Below, one piece after another: positions 35,476 to 45,067 of a stretch of DNA of 64,000 nt. Made by a program: the position numbers and the translations under genes. Below the pieces are notes generated by a model. The model was given only the letters and a program-made list of their open reading frames with translations, had not been told where the DNA came from and ran no database searches. The DNA lies in the NCBI RefSeq assembly GCF_009765875.1, contig NZ_LMUP01000014.1, positions 372,001-436,000 of the forward strand, written 5' to 3'. The stretch is from Pedobacter sp. L105 (GTDB lineage Bacteria; Bacteroidota; Bacteroidia; Sphingobacteriales; Sphingobacteriaceae). Each line of letters starts with the position of its first letter. Within the stretch, counting starts at the first letter, position 1.

Positions 35476-35540
35476 AGCCAGAATTGTCTGTCAGAATTAT
35501 CAAATTAATTTTTGTTTTTTAGCGGTCAATTCTGGCTTTT
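35476..35540 (+). terminator. Terminator-like hairpin after the precursor gene
   Basis: AGCCAGAATTG (35476-35486) pairs perfectly with CAATTCTGGCT (35527-35537), followed by TTTATTTTG. The 40-nt loop is large and AT-rich. It would end the short precursor transcript. Confidence 0.55.
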
Positions 35541-35599
35541 ATTTTGTTTGGAAAAACAAGAAGTTATACTTCAGTGTTAATGAACTAAATAATCAAGCT

Positions 35600-36274
35600 A
35601 TGAAAATCACAAAAATTAAAGGAATCCTGTTTATCTGTGCCGGGCTTTTTCTTGGCCTTTCAGTAAATGCCCAGGACAAAGAACAAAAGAAAATTGAGTC
35701 ATCAACTGAGGTGCTTACCCAGTTTAGTAAAATGAAGGAATCCATACCTTCAGAATTATTAGCCGTGACCCAGGGAATCATTGTTATTCCTAAATTAATT
35801 AATGCAGGCTTTGTAGTAGGAGGAAAAAGAGGGAAAGGTATTGCGGTTGTTAAAATGCCTGATGGAAGCTGGAGCAATCCCGTTTTTGTTACCATGACAG
35901 GTGGGAGTATAGGTGCACAGATCGGTGTTCAGTCGGTTGATCTTGTATTGGTCTTTAGACATAGAAGTACACTTACAGAAATTAAGAAAAGCAGCTTTAC
36001 CCTTGGTGGTGACTTATCCGTTGCAGCAGGACCTGTAGGCAGAAGCTCTACAGCAAATACAGATTATAAACTGGAAGCTGAAGTGTATTCGTATTCACGC
36101 AGTAAAGGACTTTTTGCTGGTATTACCCTAAATGGTGCATCTTTGAATTTCGATGCAGAAGCAGATCAATATTTTTATAAAAAAGCAATGAGCGCACACG
36201 CGATCTTTAATTCTCCACCAAGCTCTTCTCCGGCTGTTAAACAGTTGAAAGAAACGCTTACTAGTATGAAATAA
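35600..36274 (+). CDS. Secreted SYLF/YSC84-domain lipid-binding protein
   Basis: 224 residues with a signal peptide (MKITKIKGILFICAGLFLGL). The SYLF (YSC84) domain fills most of the mature protein: 'IPSELLAVTQGIIVIPKLINAGFVVGGKRGKG', quoted in part, then 'SWSNPVFVTMTGGSIGAQIGV' and 'GRSSTANTDYKLEAEVYSYSRSKGLFAG' features. The family binds phosphoinositides or other lipids; bacterial members are secreted and of unclear role. It stands alone after the RiPP region and ends at a strong bidirectional terminator. Confidence 0.88.
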   Translation: MKITKIKGILFICAGLFLGLSVNAQDKEQKKIESSTEVLTQFSKMKESIPSELLAVTQGIIVIPKLINAGFVVGGKRGKGIAVVKMPDGSWSNPVFVTMTGGSIGAQIGVQSVDLVLVFRHRSTLTEIKKSSFTLGGDLSVAAGPVGRSSTANTDYKLEAEVYSYSRSKGLFAGITLNGASLNFDAEADQYFYKKAMSAHAIFNSPPSSSPAVKQLKETLTSMK

Positions 36275-36280
36275 AAATTT

Positions 36281-36340
36281 AAACTTGTAATAAAAAAGAC
36301 CAGCGCCTACTGAAGCGCTGGTCTTTTTTATTACAAGTTT
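36281..36340. terminator. Strong bidirectional terminator
   Basis: A 26-bp perfect stem (36281-36306 with 36315-36340) with GC core GACCAGCGC / GCGCTGGTC and A/T-run flanks lies between the SYLF gene (+) and the PKD-like lipoprotein gene (-). Confidence 0.85.
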
Positions 36341-36348
36341 AATGTAGT

Positions 36349-37764
36349 TTATTTATTAATAAAAATATCAATCGGTGTTCCGGGAATGCCATTTACTGTT
36401 TTAGTAACAGTCCCATTTTTTCCTACACTAACATCCAGGGTTATCAATGCACCATCTACCCCGGCTGTAAGCATTTTGCCATCAGCACTAAGTTTGATCA
36501 TGGTTACCTTTTTACCTCCGAAATTGGCATCCAGTGGCTTCAGATCCTGGTTAAGCGGATTATAGCGGTAAATCTTATCATTGGAGGTGAAATAAAACAC
36601 GTCTACTACCGACTGTTGCCATTTAGTATCGGGCTGCACCAGGGAGGCACCTGCAAATACACGTTTGTATAATGGATTGATCGCCCTGTTGTTATAGTCG
36701 TCCATGTTCAAGTTGAAAGACAGTTCATTAAGTACGCCTGTAGCATCTTTGAAAAATGCGTAAGATATACCCGATACAGGTTGCATAAAGATCAGATCAC
36801 CAGTGCCAATATTTTTAGGGTCAAAGGCATTTCCACTAACCGTATAATCAGTACCCATATAATTGCCACCAGAATCAAAAGAAATAAATGCTTTGGCTGT
36901 GTTATCAAAACCGAAATAAAAATTAGCAGTATGTACATAGTATCTGGATAAAGTATAATTTCCGGATTGTGGGTTGGCAAATTTACCGAAGTCGGGCGCA
37001 AAAGGTGCAGTAGAAGTGATGCTGACATACAATTTATCATTGATCACCCCGGTTGGATAACCTAATGCTGCTTCAAAATAAGTAGTAACCAGCGAGGTAG
37101 GAGGACTAAAAAATTGATCGGTAAAATAATTCTTTCTGAGCATTGTACTCCCATCAATAACCACACTGCTTTTTGCGGGATCATTACAGATCACCCAGTA
37201 ATTTTCTGCTGTGCCTGGCTGATAAGCCAGTGGTTTTGGAAATAGCTGTATGGGATTGGATGGTAAAGTTGTACCATTCAAAGCGAAATACAGATCAGGA
37301 AGGATTGTATTGTCGGGCTTAACGAACGATAATTTAGTTACCCCGTTCTGTACACTCAGCACAGTTGTGCCAACCGAAAATTGCGTATTTCCCAGGATGT
37401 TAAACGGAATAAAGTACTTTATCCCGTTTCTCTTATCCGTAATGGTCAGTTTGGCTGTCCTGAGTTTAGGACTTAAGTTATAAAGCATCCTCAATGGATA
37501 ACCTGTGTAGGTTGCAGTTCTGGCTTCTTCTGTTACATCTATCGCCCATAAAAAGGTCAGGTCGGTCAAAGGGTTAGCCCCTGCAAGTGTCACTTTAGGT
37601 TTTAGAATCAGTGAATCGCCCACTAAAGCATTAAAGGTTGAATCCTGAAAGTTTGCAACAACTGGTTGTGAAGGGGGAGAATACGTGTAATTACCGAGAT
37701 CTTTTTTACAGGCATATAAGAAAAGGGAGAAAAATACACAGATAAATATAGGTTTACATTTCAT
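36349..37764 (-). CDS. PKD-like surface lipoprotein of a SusCD locus
   Basis: 471 residues with lipobox 'LFLYAC' followed by 'KKDLGNYTY'. An N-terminal Ig/PKD-like region ('LVGDSLILKPKVTLAGA', 'LTFLWAID') leads into a repetitive beta region probably shaped as a propeller or sandwich. It matches the PKD-like lipoproteins found together with DUF4843 proteins and SusCD pairs in Bacteroidota. Likely a surface glycan- or protein-binding subunit. Last gene of the locus; 20 bases after the DUF4843 gene. Confidence 0.8.
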   Translation of the reverse strand: MKCKPIFICVFFSLFLYACKKDLGNYTYSPPSQPVVANFQDSTFNALVGDSLILKPKVTLAGANPLTDLTFLWAIDVTEEARTATYTGYPLRMLYNLSPKLRTAKLTITDKRNGIKYFIPFNILGNTQFSVGTTVLSVQNGVTKLSFVKPDNTILPDLYFALNGTTLPSNPIQLFPKPLAYQPGTAENYWVICNDPAKSSVVIDGSTMLRKNYFTDQFFSPPTSLVTTYFEAALGYPTGVINDKLYVSITSTAPFAPDFGKFANPQSGNYTLSRYYVHTANFYFGFDNTAKAFISFDSGGNYMGTDYTVSGNAFDPKNIGTGDLIFMQPVSGISYAFFKDATGVLNELSFNLNMDDYNNRAINPLYKRVFAGASLVQPDTKWQQSVVDVFYFTSNDKIYRYNPLNQDLKPLDANFGGKKVTMIKLSADGKMLTAGVDGALITLDVSVGKNGTVTKTVNGIPGTPIDIFINK

Positions 37765-37784
37765 GGTCTTGGTTTTAGATTGAT

Positions 37785-38633
37785 TTACATTGTCACCTGG
37801 TTCCCGTTTTCATCAATGAAAACGTATACGCCGGCCTGGCTGAAAAATTTCAGATAAAACTTAACAGTAGGGGTGCTCGTATTATAAAAATCATAATCTC
37901 CTGTTCCATCGTTTCTTTGGGTTAGCACATAGCCCTTTTGAGGGTTTTCTTTCACCCAGTCGAACGGATAGGTAAGGAATACTCGGGTGTTTTCCAGATA
38001 ATACAGGACTCTCGGGATTTGCAGATAAGCATCAGGCTGACTGGGATCTATCAAGTCGGTAGTTCCTGATGAAATGAGGAAAAGCTGATGTTTCACCCGG
38101 CTATAGGTACCTAACTGCGCCCAGAATTTCCACCAGATGGGTTCTTCCAGCCGATTAGAAAAGATGATCTCTTTTGTTCTGACACTAACCGGTAAATTGG
38201 TTTTAAAATCTTCTCCCCCGGATACACGTACTGTAAGTGAAACAGATTTGTTCATTAATGCTGCATCTGTATTTTTAAGAATAAGCGGTACACGAACAGT
38301 TCCTGAATCTTTTGGCAGGATATAAAAAGATTTTAACGGTTCATAATGCAAGCCGCTGATTGCTGTTGTCGCCAAATCCACTACATCGATAGCGAATTTT
38401 CTGTCATGGTCGGCATGTTTTCCGGAAAGGATAACAGGCAGCCATATGGTGTCCCTTACCACGCCCTGTGTATAGGCGAAAGAATAAGTCAAACTCGTTG
38501 TATCCTGGTTTCCATTTTTATCCAGATAATTTAAATAGATATTATCGGGCGAGTTATAAGTGAGTTTAGTATCTTTTTTACAGGCAAACAGCATTGCAGT
38601 GGCCAAAAGGATAAAAAATAAATTTCGTTTCAT
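37785..38633 (-). CDS. DUF4843 surface lipoprotein
   Basis: 282 residues from the ATG at 38633 (MKRNLFFILL), chosen because it opens directly onto a lipoprotein signal with 'LFACKKD'. The body carries DUF4843 features: 'DNIYLNYL', 'FAYTQGVVRDTIWLPV', 'HYEPLKSFYILPKDSGTVRVPLIL' (partly quoted) and 'WWKFWAQLGTYS'. Such proteins are accessory surface subunits of SusCD systems. The gene lies 10 bases after susD and before the PKD-like lipoprotein gene. Confidence 0.82.
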   Translation of the reverse strand: MKRNLFFILLATAMLFACKKDTKLTYNSPDNIYLNYLDKNGNQDTTSLTYSFAYTQGVVRDTIWLPVILSGKHADHDRKFAIDVVDLATTAISGLHYEPLKSFYILPKDSGTVRVPLILKNTDAALMNKSVSLTVRVSGGEDFKTNLPVSVRTKEIIFSNRLEEPIWWKFWAQLGTYSRVKHQLFLISSGTTDLIDPSQPDAYLQIPRVLYYLENTRVFLTYPFDWVKENPQKGYVLTQRNDGTGDYDFYNTSTPTVKFYLKFFSQAGVYVFIDENGNQVTM

Positions 38634-38643
38634 AAAGATTGCG

Positions 38644-40116
38644 TTAATTGTTTCGGTAAGCCTGTTCATCAATTGGAAGTGGGAACACAAATATGTTATC
38701 AGAGGCAGGGATAACCTGAGTGGAAGAAACCTTGACAGCGTGGTTCAGGCGTTTGTACATAAAAAGAATCTGACTCTCACCATAAAATTCTTTTCGTGCC
38801 TCTATGAGCAGCAGCTCAATCAATTGCTGTTTATCTGTTAAGCCTGTTACCGTAGCACCAATACCCCGATGCAAACGTACCGTATTGTAATAATTCATGG
38901 CCATCTCCGGATTACTCTCAAAGCTGGCTTCAGCGGCGATATAATACATTTCTGTAAGGCGGATGGCTGGTGCAACCAATGGATAAAGATTTACTACAGG
39001 AGTCGTGTTATTTACATATTTCTGTAACATGGAACGTTCCGGTCCTCCGGTTATGGAAGTTGTTTTCAGGAACCATTGCTTAAATCTCCAGTCGTCTGCC
39101 CCGGATTGCGCCTTTTCATAAATATCTTCAATTTGAGAAGTGGTGGCACTGTAGTCAGGATTAGCATTTGTAAACAACCCTTCCAATTCAATTTTGCTCT
39201 GCGGAATGTACCATGCGCTGATCAGTTCTTTATAACAGATACGGTCAATCTTGGTATTGTCTTTTTGAAAGAAATCGGCCTCTGCCGTCCAGGGAAATTT
39301 GGTAGAATTAATTACTTCCTGGGCATTTGACAAGCTATTGGTTAGATCGTTTTTATATAAGTATACCCTGGCCAGCTCCCCGCAAACAGAATAGTAATTC
39401 ATCCTGTGGCGCCTGTTTTGCAGGAAAAGATCAGGATTCGTTACTTCGGTATTGAGCGGGTCATCAGGATAACCTACAATGTAAGAAGAAGAAACGATAG
39501 GGTCTGTTTCCTTTAATAGAATTTTGGCATTGTTCAGGTCGGCAATAATCAGGTCCAGCGTTTGCGTAACGGTAGAAAAGGGTATAGTTTTATTGATTAC
39601 AGTAGTCACATAGGGGATCGCTTTGGCGGATGGGTTGCTTTTATAGGAGGGGGCAAACATACGCAGTATATCAAAATGAAGGTATGCTCTTATCGTTAAC
39701 GCTTCAGCCTTAATAATTTGATAATTATTAGCGGTAAACAGTGCTTTCTTGCTGTCAATGGTTCCCAGTATGTTATTACAATTGGCAATTCCGCGATAAG
39801 CATTTGCCCATACCGTATCCTTTTTAGCGATAGTACCAGGATCGGTATAATCAAAACTAGCAACTTTCTGGAGGATGGCATTGGTAGAAAAATCATAGTT
39901 CTGCGCCATGATATCCAGCGTGCTAAAAGTAAGGTTCCCTCCATACAGATTTTGTGAAGCACAGAAGGTATATACGCCGTTGAGTGCTTCTTTAAACCCT
40001 TCTTCCGTACTAAATAATTGGTCTTTATCTATCTGGGACTCCGGTTTTACATCCAGGAATTTTTTGCAGGAAGTAAAAACTGTCAGCAGTGCGATTATAT
40101 AAATAAACTTCTTCAT
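38644..40116 (-). CDS. SusD/RagB-family lipoprotein
   Basis: 490 residues with lipobox 'VFTSCKKFLDV'. The SusD family is shown by 'FSTEEGFKEALNGVYTF', the helical TPR-like body ('AEALTIRAYLHFDILRMF'), 'RLTEMYYIAAEASFE' and 'EARKEFYGESQILFMYKRL' near the end. It binds the substrate at the surface and caps the SusC channel encoded 11 bases upstream. Confidence 0.94.
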   Translation of the reverse strand: MKKFIYIIALLTVFTSCKKFLDVKPESQIDKDQLFSTEEGFKEALNGVYTFCASQNLYGGNLTFSTLDIMAQNYDFSTNAILQKVASFDYTDPGTIAKKDTVWANAYRGIANCNNILGTIDSKKALFTANNYQIIKAEALTIRAYLHFDILRMFAPSYKSNPSAKAIPYVTTVINKTIPFSTVTQTLDLIIADLNNAKILLKETDPIVSSSYIVGYPDDPLNTEVTNPDLFLQNRRHRMNYYSVCGELARVYLYKNDLTNSLSNAQEVINSTKFPWTAEADFFQKDNTKIDRICYKELISAWYIPQSKIELEGLFTNANPDYSATTSQIEDIYEKAQSGADDWRFKQWFLKTTSITGGPERSMLQKYVNNTTPVVNLYPLVAPAIRLTEMYYIAAEASFESNPEMAMNYYNTVRLHRGIGATVTGLTDKQQLIELLLIEARKEFYGESQILFMYKRLNHAVKVSSTQVIPASDNIFVFPLPIDEQAYRNN

Positions 40117-40127
40117 CTTTTAAATAG

Positions 40128-43100
40128 TTAAAATGTGGCTTGTAAAGAAAATGTGCAGCTTCTTGCATAGGGATAATCAATTCCTCTTTCCATATCAATG
40201 CTGGAAAAGTGGAGCACATCATTTGTGGTGACTGCAGCCCTGAGACCCATAAAACCGAATTTTTTTGCGGTGGCCTTTTTGAAATCGTAGGATAGATAAA
40301 CGGATTGCAGATTCAGCTGGTTATCCTTCTGTACAAAACGTGAGGAAGCATAAGTAGGGCTTAGGTCGGCAATGTTCTTATAAAAAGTAATATCTCCCGG
40401 ATTAATCCATTTCTGATCGAGCGCCCTGCTGTCAACATTACCCCGCGGATCAGCATTTTCCACGCGGTCTACCAGCGTCTGATTGTACAAATCGCCACCA
40501 AAGCGATAGTAAAAGCTCAGGCTCAGCATGAATTGTTTATAGGTAATGTTTGTTCCAAAATAACCTTCTGCTTTAGGAGTCGTATCTCCTACGGGCTCGG
40601 TATCTTTAATGTCATATACATAGGTTAAGCTTCCATCTTTCTTTACATAGATCTCTTTACCATTTTGAGGGTCTATTCCCATTGATTTTACTGCATAGAT
40701 GGTATTGAGTGATTGACCTTCATTGTAGCGCAATAGCGGGCTAGACTCTACATTATTATCCGGATTGGACTGAAAATCGTCTATACTTTGGTTATATGCT
40801 TTTAAAGAGTTGGCTATTTTAACCAGTTTATTGGTATTGTGTGCCAGATTTCCTGTGATATTGATGTTCCAGTCTTTTGCACGATATGCATTCCAGGTGA
40901 GGTAGATCTCATATCCTTTGTTGGCGATGTTGCCCAGGTTATCTTTATAGGTAGTAAATCCTGTGGAAGGAGCGAGGTTAATGTCCGTTAAAAGCCCTTT
41001 GGTGAGCTTATAATAATACCGTGGGGTAATTAAAAAGCGATCGTGAAATAACCCCAGGTCAAGTCCCACATCGTAATTGGTGGTTTTTTGCCATTGCAGA
41101 TTTTCATTGCCATAACCATCTACTACAGCACCTATACCTGTTGAATACCAATTAGAAGTCTGGTAAGAATAAATAGATTTTGATAAGTAGGCCGGAAAAG
41201 AAACGGATCCTGTTTCCCCGGCGCTGGCACTCAGTTTAAATTTAGAAATGACAGGGAATTCTTTCATAAAATCTTCTTTATGCATGTTCCAGCCTATACC
41301 TGTCGCCCAGAAAGGGGCAAATCTGCTGTTGGCACCAAAAGCCGACGAGCCATCCAGCCTAAATGAAGCATCAAGCAGGTATTTGTTTTTATAAGAATAA
41401 TTACCTGAGAAAAAATTTCCAATGGACCTGTTTAAAATTACATCACCTGCAGGTGCAGAATCAGGAAGATAAGTTCTTGCAAAACCAATGTTTGTAAATC
41501 TGTCGTTTGCAAAACCTGTGGCTTCAAATGCTTTGTCGTCGTCTTTTCTGGAAATGATATTGCTCCCCAGTGCAAGGTTGAAGTAATTATCTTTGATCTG
41601 CTTATTGTATAACAGGGTGATGTTTCCATCCAGGCCAAAACTATCATTACTGGCATAAGTATAACTTCCTCTATTCTGGATCTCTACATCGGGGTCATTA
41701 TAAAAAGTATTGCTGAGTGGAGAAACAAAAACATCTGAAGTATATTTGGTTTTGGTTACGCTCATCAAGCCTTTTAGCCTTAAAGAAGGAGTGATCTTCA
41801 TGTCAGCAGAGAAAGCATCAATCAGCTCCAGGTTCGAAGATTTATTAAAATTTCCTAAACTGGCTTCAAACAGCGGATTATAAACCGCCTGATTTTTGTA
41901 TTGGTCACTACCCGACTGGTGGGTGTCTACTTTCCAGTTTGCAATTTCCCTGATGATATTTCCCACGCTATCCGTTTTTGGATAATAAGGGTTCATCGTT
42001 GCATAAGTAGAGAAATCGCCGTAATTTGAAACTTTGGCATTCACCTGGGTTACCGTAATCTCATTTTTAAATAAGATCTTGGAGTTGGGGTTGTAATTGA
42101 AATTTATACCTGTACTATAGCGGTTTCGTGCAGAACCTTTCATTACGCCTGGAGAAGTCTGATAGCGCAAATCCACACCATATCTAAAAGTAGAGTCGCC
42201 GCCCTGTGCAGAAAGTGAATGTTTTTCGCCAAATGTATTTTGCAGCGGCTGTGATAGCCAGTAGGTATTTACACCACTCACTACATTTTTTAGCTTACTG
42301 TAATATATTGCATCTAACTGATCCTGACTGTAAGCATCATTTGTAGTGGTTGTATATAAGCCCGCAAGTTTTTCATATTGCAGTTTTTGCGAGGCATTTA
42401 GAATATGGTAGCCGGAAAGATCGGGAGCCGTAATGTTGAGCTCATAATTATAAGAGAGCTGTAATTTTCCGGGAATTGGGGTTTTAGTGGTAATTACAAT
42501 CACTCCATTGGCGGCCCTTGATCCGTAAACAGCGGTAGCTGCAGCATCTTTTAAAATTGTAATGCTGGCTATCCTGTTGATATCCATGTCTGTTACTTTT
42601 TCCAGCGTAACTTCAAAACCGTCCAGTATAAAGGCGGGCAGGTTATAGGAGCTGGAAAGATTGTTCTTGTCTAAAATATTATTTTGCAGGGGAGGAAGGG
42701 TAGTAGCCCCGCGCACATTAATTTTAGGCAAAGCATTGGGATCAGAACCCAGCAGGTTATTGTCGAGGATCTTAAATGAAGGATCAAAAGAGGCTATACT
42801 TTTAATGATATCCTGCGGGTTTAAACGTTTTAGTTCATCTCCCGTAATAGTGATCGCATTTCCTGTATAGGTTTCTTTTTTTATGGTCTGATAACCGGTA
42901 ACCACTACGTCATTCATCGCATTTACCTGTGGTTCAAGGTTAACGATAATGAATTTTGTATCAATTACCTTAAGCTCTTTGGGTTTAAAACCGATATAGG
43001 TAAATTGAAGAATGTCGCCCGGAGCAGCTGCAATAGTGAACTCACCTTTGTCATTGGATTGCGTGTGGATCGTTTTATTGTTCTTCAGCACAATGTTTAC

Positions 43101-43553
43101 ACCGGGGACCGGGTTTCTGGTATCGCCTTCTACTACTTTACCTGTGGTCTGGCTTTGGTTAGTTACCGACATTACAGGGGTGGAAGCAAGCAATTTGTTT
43201 CTGATCACGATGGTTTTATTTACAATCGTATAGGTAAGCTCCTGGTCTATCAGACACTTGTCCAATGCTTCTTCTATCGGAACGTTTTTCAGGTCTACAG
43301 AAAGGAGGTGACTGGTGGTATTTACCTGTCCGTTATAAAAAAATAAAAAGCCGGTTTGTTGCTTGATGTCTTTAAAGACTGTTTCAAGCGTCGTATTACT
43401 TCTGGTTATTGTAACACGCTGACCGTAACTGGCTGCAGCTAAGTGCATGGTGCCAATCAATAATAAAATAGCAGTCAACTTCATGACTAAAAAGAGTTTA
43501 TACTTTACCCTCCGCATAAGGCATACGGGGTTGTAAAGAAAAGTTAATTTCAT
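40128..43553 (-). CDS. SusC-family TonB transporter with N-terminal STN domain
   Basis: 1141 residues from the ATG at 43553 (MKLTFLYNPVC), preferred because related proteins begin this way; a later ATG at 43517 is possible. Order: signal sequence ('VMKLTAILLLIGTMHLAAAS'), STN signalling domain (about 55-110; 'TTLETVFKDIKQQTGFLFFY'), carboxypeptidase-regulatory domain, plug ('DDVVVTGYQTI', 'ITILKDAAATAVYGSRAANG') and barrel ending in Phe. The STN domain contacts a FecR anti-sigma factor, and FecR and an ECF sigma factor are encoded directly upstream. Substrate import therefore induces the locus by transmembrane signalling. Confidence 0.95.
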   Translation of the reverse strand: MKLTFLYNPVCLMRRVKYKLFLVMKLTAILLLIGTMHLAAASYGQRVTITRSNTTLETVFKDIKQQTGFLFFYNGQVNTTSHLLSVDLKNVPIEEALDKCLIDQELTYTIVNKTIVIRNKLLASTPVMSVTNQSQTTGKVVEGDTRNPVPGVNIVLKNNKTIHTQSNDKGEFTIAAAPGDILQFTYIGFKPKELKVIDTKFIIVNLEPQVNAMNDVVVTGYQTIKKETYTGNAITITGDELKRLNPQDIIKSIASFDPSFKILDNNLLGSDPNALPKINVRGATTLPPLQNNILDKNNLSSSYNLPAFILDGFEVTLEKVTDMDINRIASITILKDAAATAVYGSRAANGVIVITTKTPIPGKLQLSYNYELNITAPDLSGYHILNASQKLQYEKLAGLYTTTTNDAYSQDQLDAIYYSKLKNVVSGVNTYWLSQPLQNTFGEKHSLSAQGGDSTFRYGVDLRYQTSPGVMKGSARNRYSTGINFNYNPNSKILFKNEITVTQVNAKVSNYGDFSTYATMNPYYPKTDSVGNIIREIANWKVDTHQSGSDQYKNQAVYNPLFEASLGNFNKSSNLELIDAFSADMKITPSLRLKGLMSVTKTKYTSDVFVSPLSNTFYNDPDVEIQNRGSYTYASNDSFGLDGNITLLYNKQIKDNYFNLALGSNIISRKDDDKAFEATGFANDRFTNIGFARTYLPDSAPAGDVILNRSIGNFFSGNYSYKNKYLLDASFRLDGSSAFGANSRFAPFWATGIGWNMHKEDFMKEFPVISKFKLSASAGETGSVSFPAYLSKSIYSYQTSNWYSTGIGAVVDGYGNENLQWQKTTNYDVGLDLGLFHDRFLITPRYYYKLTKGLLTDINLAPSTGFTTYKDNLGNIANKGYEIYLTWNAYRAKDWNINITGNLAHNTNKLVKIANSLKAYNQSIDDFQSNPDNNVESSPLLRYNEGQSLNTIYAVKSMGIDPQNGKEIYVKKDGSLTYVYDIKDTEPVGDTTPKAEGYFGTNITYKQFMLSLSFYYRFGGDLYNQTLVDRVENADPRGNVDSRALDQKWINPGDITFYKNIADLSPTYASSRFVQKDNQLNLQSVYLSYDFKKATAKKFGFMGLRAAVTTNDVLHFSSIDMERGIDYPYARSCTFSLQATF

Positions 43554-43624
43554 ACTTTTGGGATAGGAATGGGTTAAATAAAGGCAGCCGGATTTCATCG
43601 TCTACTGCTGCCGACCTTTTTTTG

Positions 43625-43648
43625 CCGGAGGTAGTGAGATACCTCCGG
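43625..43648. other. Hairpin between fecR and susC
   Basis: Perfect 9-bp stem CCGGAGGTA / TACCTCCGG with a 6-nt loop. On the minus strand it is followed by A residues, not T, so it is not a simple terminator for fecR; an mRNA processing site that uncouples regulator and transporter levels is possible. Confidence 0.45.
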
Positions 43649-43728
43649 TTTTTCTAGATTTTTTTGGTCTTCTTTAGCGTAGCTTTCTAATCATAAAATA
43701 TTTTTAGGTTATAAATTCAGTTAATTGT

Positions 43729-44910
43729 TTAGTTGTGCTTTTGGCTATATCCCTGGTTAGCGGATATCTTTATCGTTTTTCCATCTATCTCAAAATGGAG
43801 ATTATTGAGTTCAAGTATTTTAATGACATCAGATAAATTGCTTTTTCTGGAAATTTCCCCAAAGTATTTTTCATCGGTCAATGGTCCTGTGTAAATCACA
43901 TTTACATCATACCAACGGGAAACCTGGCGCATAATTGATTTTAGATCATCACCGGCAAAAGAAAATACCCCGTTTTTCCAGGCTGTCTCTTTTTCTGTAT
44001 TTACCATCCTGGTTAATATATTTCCGGGATCTTTTCTATTGACCAGCGACTGCTGTCCCGGAATAAGGAGTCCTGTGCGGTTTCCTGATGAAACTTTCAC
44101 TGAACCTTCCAGCAGGGTAGTCTTAATGTCATTCTCGTCAGTGTAAGCATTCACATTAAAGTGGGTACCCAGCACCTCAATCACCTGTAGCCCCGATTGT
44201 ACCTTAAAAGGCATTTTTTTATTCTTTGTTACTTCAAAATAAGCTTCACCATTAAGTTTAACCATGCGTTCATCCCCATGAAATGAAGCGGGATAACTCA
44301 GGGAAGAAGCTGCATTGAGCCACACCCTGGTTCCGTCAGGAAGGATAACCTGGTATTGTCCGCCTTTAGGTGTAGAAATGGTATTATTAACTCTATCAGC
44401 ATTTTTGTTATTATCGGCGGTTAAGGTGTAAGTAATCTGTCCACTGGCTGTTTTTGTAATATTTATTCCGGATTGGGTGGCAATCTGGCCCCTGGCAGCA
44501 TTATCCAGGATGATCTTTTTTCCATTGGAAAGGGTGAGGACAGCTTTATTGCCTCCTGGTAAAATATTCCGGGCACTCAGGTTGTGCTTTTCCGAAGAGT
44601 GAAGTATAAAATAACCCGAAAGAGAAAAAACAATCAGCACCAAAGCAGCGGCACTGTATTTTAGCCATACCGGCATTAGCTTTTTAATGCGGGTTTGTCT
44701 GGATTGGCTTTGGATATTTATGTCAATTGATTTTTTAATCTGATCTTTTAAAGTAATATATACTTCTTCATTTATTTCATTGATCAAATCCTCATTGACC
44801 TCAAACAGGTCATAGTATGTTTCCAGGAATTTTATCTCTTCCCTGGTTGCGTTTCCTTGCCTATATTTTTTTAAAATTGTTAAAAAATATTGTTTGTGAA
44901 CATCTTCCAT
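43729..44910 (-). CDS. FecR-family anti-sigma factor
   Basis: 393 residues. A cytoplasmic N-terminal part (about 1-80) binds the sigma factor, one membrane span follows (about 85-107; 'YSAAALVLIVFSLSGYFIL'), then the periplasmic FecR domain (about 175-270; 'GGQYQVILPDGTRVWLNAASSL', 'VKLNGEAYFEV') and a C-terminal STN-interacting domain ('FSFAGDDLKSIMRQVSRWYDVNV' region). It holds the ECF sigma factor inactive until the SusC protein signals. It sits between the sigma gene and susC, as usual. Confidence 0.93.
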   Translation of the reverse strand: MEDVHKQYFLTILKKYRQGNATREEIKFLETYYDLFEVNEDLINEINEEVYITLKDQIKKSIDINIQSQSRQTRIKKLMPVWLKYSAAALVLIVFSLSGYFILHSSEKHNLSARNILPGGNKAVLTLSNGKKIILDNAARGQIATQSGINITKTASGQITYTLTADNNKNADRVNNTISTPKGGQYQVILPDGTRVWLNAASSLSYPASFHGDERMVKLNGEAYFEVTKNKKMPFKVQSGLQVIEVLGTHFNVNAYTDENDIKTTLLEGSVKVSSGNRTGLLIPGQQSLVNRKDPGNILTRMVNTEKETAWKNGVFSFAGDDLKSIMRQVSRWYDVNVIYTGPLTDEKYFGEISRKSNLSDVIKILELNNLHFEIDGKTIKISANQGYSQKHN

Positions 44911-45067
44911 TGCTTGCTTTATATATACATGAGTGCTGAAATGTGAAATAGCCCATCCGGATGAATAATATTTTTATTTCTTTTCAAATTGCCCGGAAAT
45001 CGAGGTGTTTAAAAATAAATTCATTAGGTAATTAAGGTGATATACTTTTCTTTGTAGACCAGATAAA

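Noticed and set aside
35455..35508. 17-codon ORF (MNLSEPLSQ...) with one Cys, downstream of the Thr-rich precursor
   Set aside because: Too short, has no leader-like part, and lies within the left part of the terminator-like hairpin; more likely chance.
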